From VRUE01 sp035712345 (GTDB taxonomy: Bacteria > Actinomycetota > Thermoleophilia > Solirubrobacterales > 70-9), in NCBI GenBank assembly GCA_035712345.1, contig DASTAY010000016.1, positions 1-33,066 of the forward strand: a stretch of DNA of 33,066 nt, in the 5' to 3' direction. The number at the start of each line of letters is the position of its first letter. Within the stretch, counting starts at the first letter, position 1. A program made the position numbers and the translations under genes. The notes under the pieces are model-generated. The model was not told the DNA's origin. It made no database searches and saw only the letters and a program-made list of their open reading frames with translations. Shown one piece after another: positions 30,726 through 33,066 of this stretch.

Positions 30726-31559
30726 CTAAGCGCCGACCTCGGTGCAGAAGGCGACGATCGCGCGCGAAAGCTTTCCGCCTTGCCAGGCGAGCGGCGATTC
30801 GCCCGCTTCCTCGGAGATCAACCGCGCCTGCGGCAGGCGCTCCGCGTAGGCCTCGGCAACCCGCCGCGGATGGCCGGGATCGGCCTCGTCGTTGCTCGCG
30901 ACCACCAGCGCCGGGACCTCGAGCAAGTCCAGCTCCGCCATCTCCCCGAAGGGGCGCGAGCGCGGCACCTGGCGCAGCGCGTCCGCCACCGCCTCGAGAC
31001 GCTCGTTGCGCTGGATGCGCTCGCGGGTGAAGCGCAGGACCGAATCCCGCCAGGCCGAGACGGGCTGGTGGCGATCGATGTAGTCGACGAAGCCGTCGAC
31101 GCCGTCGCCGGCGAGAGCCGCCGCGAGGCCGTCCCAGTAGGCGAGCGTCTCGGCCGAGGCCGGCCTGCCCATGTAGGTGGGCCCGACGATCACAAGCCCG
31201 GCGAGGCGCTCGGGATGCCGCAGCGCGTAGGCCACGCTCGTGTGCGCGCCCATCGAGTGGCCGCCGAGGACGAACCGCCCGTCCCCTGCGGTCACCCCCA
31301 CCACCGCCTCGAGGTCGCCGACCAGCTCCGGGTATCCATAACCCTGCCCGCCTGGGGCCGGGTCGGACTCGCCGTGCCCGCGTGCGTCGTAGGTCACGAC
31401 GCTGCGGCCGCTCCGCTCCAGCACACGCGAGCCGTGCAGGACGTAGCGGCGCGTCGCCGTCACGCCGTGGCAGAGAACTATCGGCGGGCCCTCCCCCCCC
31501 ACCTCGCCGCGGACCCGCGGACGCTCGCCGGCGACGAACGGCCGCGGCTCGGCCGGCAT
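30726..31559 (-). CDS. Alpha/beta hydrolase with unusual C-terminal triad region
   Basis: The 277-residue protein has the alpha/beta hydrolase pattern: VLCHGVTATRR (oxyanion hole), YDARGHGESDP, and the nucleophile elbow GGHSMG with Ser102. An acidic candidate lies in ASNDEADPGHP. Near the C-terminus, where the catalytic His normally follows a Gly, the sequence reads SEEAGESPLAWQGGKLSRAI and contains no His. Catalysis may use another His or differ. The ATG overlaps the peroxiredoxin stop as TGATG, so the two genes are an operon and may share a role in oxidative or lipid stress. The substrate is unknown. Confidence 0.85.
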   Translation of the reverse strand: MPAEPRPFVAGERPRVRGEVGGEGPPIVLCHGVTATRRYVLHGSRVLERSGRSVVTYDARGHGESDPAPGGQGYGYPELVGDLEAVVGVTAGDGRFVLGGHSMGAHTSVAYALRHPERLAGLVIVGPTYMGRPASAETLAYWDGLAAALAGDGVDGFVDYIDRHQPVSAWRDSVLRFTRERIQRNERLEAVADALRQVPRSRPFGEMAELDLLEVPALVVASNDEADPGHPRRVAEAYAERLPQARLISEEAGESPLAWQGGKLSRAIVAFCTEVGA

Positions 31560-32011
31560 CAGGAGATTGCCGCGACGGCCTCTTCGATGTCGCCGACCGT
31601 CTCGAAGCTGAGCCCGGCGAGGGTCACCTTGCGATGGCGCACGACCCCCTCCTCGTCGAGGATGAAGATCGCCCGGCGGACCATCGGCCCGGCGACGATG
31701 CCGTAAGCCTTGGCGACGGCCTTGTCCTCGTCCGCCAGCAGCGGCACGTTGAGGCTCTTCTCCTGGGTGAAGCGCTCGTGCGAGTCGACCGACTGCGGCG
31801 AGATGCCGAGGACCTCGGCGTCGATCGCGTCCAGGCGGTCACCTTCGTCGCGATAGGAGCAGAACTGCTTGGTGCAGACCATGGTGAAGTCACCCGGGTA
31901 GAACGCCAGCACCAGCTTGCGCCCACGGTAGTCGGCGAGCCTGTAGGTTTTCCCGCCCGTGCCCGGGAGCTCGAAGTCAGGGGCCGGATCGCCGACGTCC
32001 ACCTTGGCCAT
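31559..32011 (-). CDS. Peroxiredoxin (PrxQ/BCP or AhpE type)
   Basis: The enzyme reduces peroxides through a Cys sulfenic acid. The 150-residue protein has the thioredoxin fold with the peroxidatic Cys46 in YPGDFTMVCTKQFC and a second Cys51 five residues later, the spacing of the resolving cysteine in E. coli BCP. GISPQSVDSHERF and a late Arg in RRAIFILDEEG complete the active site. The start ATG follows TAGTCT by 6 nt. It is the first gene of an operon with the alpha/beta hydrolase and is divergent from the epoxide-hydrolase-like gene, 41 bp away. Confidence 0.92.
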   Translation of the reverse strand: MAKVDVGDPAPDFELPGTGGKTYRLADYRGRKLVLAFYPGDFTMVCTKQFCSYRDEGDRLDAIDAEVLGISPQSVDSHERFTQEKSLNVPLLADEDKAVAKAYGIVAGPMVRRAIFILDEEGVVRHRKVTLAGLSFETVGDIEEAVAAIS

Positions 32012-32017
32012 GGGAGC

Positions 32018-32023
32018 AGACTA
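32018..32023 (-). promoter_or_regulatory. Probable leaderless -10 box (TAGTCT) before the peroxiredoxin operon
   Basis: On the minus strand TAGTCT ends 6 nt before the ATG at 32011. It faces the opposite box at 32040-32045 within a 41 bp divergent gap. Confidence 0.5.
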
Positions 32024-32039
32024 CTGCGGCGCCGCCCAA

Positions 32040-32045
32040 TACATT
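32040..32045 (+). promoter_or_regulatory. Probable leaderless -10 box (TACATT) before the epoxide-hydrolase-like gene
   Basis: TACATT ends 7 nt before the ATG at 32053; no ribosome binding site is present. It forms a compact divergent promoter pair with 32018-32023. Confidence 0.5.
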
Positions 32046-32052
32046 GCACTGG

Positions 32053-32925
32053 ATGAGCGATCCGCCTCAGGTCGACGGCGTCAGCCATCGCTGGGTCCGC
32101 GCCCGCGGGCTCGACTTCCACGTCGCCGAAGCAGGTTCCGGAGAGGACGTCGTCCTCTGCCTGCACGGCTGGCCGCAGCACTGGTACGAGTGGCGACACC
32201 TGCTGCCGGCGCTGGCCGACAGCCATCGTGTGCTCGCCCTCGACCTGCGCGGCTTCGGCTGGTCGGACGCGCCCCGCGACGGCTACGAGAAGGAGAACCT
32301 CGCCGACGACGTGCTCGCCGTCCTCGACGGCCTCGGGATCGACCGCGTGAAGCTCGTCGGCCACGACTGGGGCGGCTGGATCGGCTTCCTGCTCTGCCTC
32401 AAGGCCCCGCAGCGCTTCGAGCGCTACCTGGCGCTCAACATCCTCACTCCGTGGCCGCCGCGGGCGCGCACGCTCGCCCAGAGCTGGCGCTTCTGGTACC
32501 AGTGGATGATCCTCGCCCCGGGCGTCGGCTACCGGCTGCATCGCAGCGGACGCTTCGTCCCGCGGGTCCTCGTTGGCGGGTCGACCAACCGCGATGCCTG
32601 GGACGAGGCGACGCTGAGCAGCTTCACCGACAACCTCGCCGAACCTGCAAGGGCGCGGGCGGCAGTGCAGATGTACCGGGTCTTCAACCTGCGGGAGACC
32701 CGGCCGATCATCCGCGGTCGCTACGAGCGCCAGCGGCTCACCGTGCCCACCAGGATGCTGTTCGGAACCGACGACGTCGCCCTGCGCCCCCAGCTGCTCG
32801 ACGGTTACGAGCGCCACACCGACGAGATGACGGTCGAGCTCGTCGCCGACTGCGGCCACTTCATCGCCGACGAGAAACCCGCCCTCGTCGCCGAGCGCGC
32901 CCGCGAGCTCTTCGCCCCGGGTTAG
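32053..32925 (+). CDS. Alpha/beta hydrolase, epoxide hydrolase/haloalkane dehalogenase-like
   Basis: The 290-residue protein has the HGWPQHWYEWR oxyanion motif, DLRGFGWSDAP, and a nucleophile elbow GHDWGGW with Asp105 in place of Ser, the mark of epoxide hydrolases and haloalkane dehalogenases. The acid lies in the GTDDVALRP region, and the catalytic His is in DCGHFIADEKP near residue 273. The cap region is rich in Trp and Tyr. HGWP rather than HGNP fits epoxide hydrolases better. I chose the ATG at 32053 because of the preceding -10 box; a TTG at 32044 is in frame. The natural substrate is unknown. Confidence 0.88.
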   Translation: MSDPPQVDGVSHRWVRARGLDFHVAEAGSGEDVVLCLHGWPQHWYEWRHLLPALADSHRVLALDLRGFGWSDAPRDGYEKENLADDVLAVLDGLGIDRVKLVGHDWGGWIGFLLCLKAPQRFERYLALNILTPWPPRARTLAQSWRFWYQWMILAPGVGYRLHRSGRFVPRVLVGGSTNRDAWDEATLSSFTDNLAEPARARAAVQMYRVFNLRETRPIIRGRYERQRLTVPTRMLFGTDDVALRPQLLDGYERHTDEMTVELVADCGHFIADEKPALVAERARELFAPG

Positions 32926-32961
32926 AATGGACGGACTCCAAGATGTGCCGACACCTCAGGC

Positions 32962-33066
32962 TCATCTGATCTCCATCTTGCGGGCACCGTAGACGATGTC
33001 GGCGGGGATCTGGCCGCCGGTGAGGCGGCCGTGGTGGACGCGGTCGAAGTTGTAGAAGCGCAGGTA
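32962..33066 (-). CDS. DDE transposase/integrase core, C-terminal fragment (continues past window)
   Basis: The last 34 codons on the minus strand read YLRFYNFDRVHHGRL and then GGQIPADIVYGARKMEIR before TGA. This is the usual C-terminus of rve-type transposases such as those of IS481-like elements, in which an YNFxRxHxGL segment carries the tail of the catalytic core. The gene is cut by the window edge, so intactness cannot be judged. The sequence TGTGCCGACACC starting at 32944 has the 5'-TGT form of many IS ends and could be the element's terminus, 18 bp beyond the stop; this is unverified. Confidence 0.72.
   Translation of the reverse strand, partial: YLRFYNFDRVHHGRLTGGQIPADIVYGARKMEIR

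Overview
This 33 kb window is high-GC chromosomal DNA from an actinobacterium. The gene content best fits the class Thermoleophilia (Solirubrobacterales and relatives). That placement is an inference. It rests on the high GC, a single-motif RsiG-like protein beside GarA-like and FtsR-like genes, secreted lamin-tail/Ig-like proteins with Cys-paired repeats, and frequent GTG and TTG starts. No tRNA, rRNA, CRISPR array or prophage was recognised. No gap above 300 bases lacks an explanation.

Left third (1-13.7 kb): a conserved core cluster on the + strand, tsf (3' end)-pyrH-frr-uppS-cdsA-dxr-rseP, many of them joined by 1-4 bp stop/start overlaps. It continues into a long-chain acyl-CoA synthetase, then ispG, proS and a CDP-alcohol phosphatidyltransferase. 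Together they cover translation elongation and recycling, UMP supply, MEP-pathway isoprenoid synthesis, polyprenyl carrier synthesis and phospholipid synthesis. Two overlapping minus-strand genes for paralogous secreted lamin-tail/Ig-like proteins sit inside this cluster, between the acyl-CoA synthetase and ispG.

Middle (13.7-25 kb): a strong sigma-70-type promoter drives rsiG-like, FHA/GarA-like, MerR/FtsR-like and SRPBCC genes. A large bipartite inverted repeat follows, then an alkylglycerone-phosphate-synthase-like flavoprotein. Next come a membrane HTH/RskA-like regulator, a PaaI-type thioesterase, nadE, a secreted zinc metalloprotease, a wax ester synthase/DGAT, dinB, a cupin gene remnant and a small unknown gene. 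Two near-identical 15+13+15 nt hairpins lie in two different divergent promoter regions and flank the thioesterase-nadE pair.

Right third (25-33 kb): ccdA, a thiolase-SDR-methyltransferase lipid cluster, a perfect 20 bp hairpin terminator, an unknown membrane protein, a VKOR-DsbA disulfide-forming operon, a peroxiredoxin-hydrolase operon, an epoxide-hydrolase-like gene, and the 3' end of a DDE transposase running off the window.

Two themes connect the window. The first is envelope and lipid work: isoprenoids, phospholipid, possible ether lipid, neutral lipid, and extracellular disulfide-containing proteins with a matching disulfide machinery. The second is recurrent TANNNT boxes 6-8 nt before start codons that lack a ribosome binding site, which suggests extensive leaderless transcription. 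The most interesting signals are the RsiG-like protein with a Gln-to-His change in its c-di-GMP motif, the repeated hairpins, the His/Arg-tailed secreted protein and the HTH/RskA fusion.
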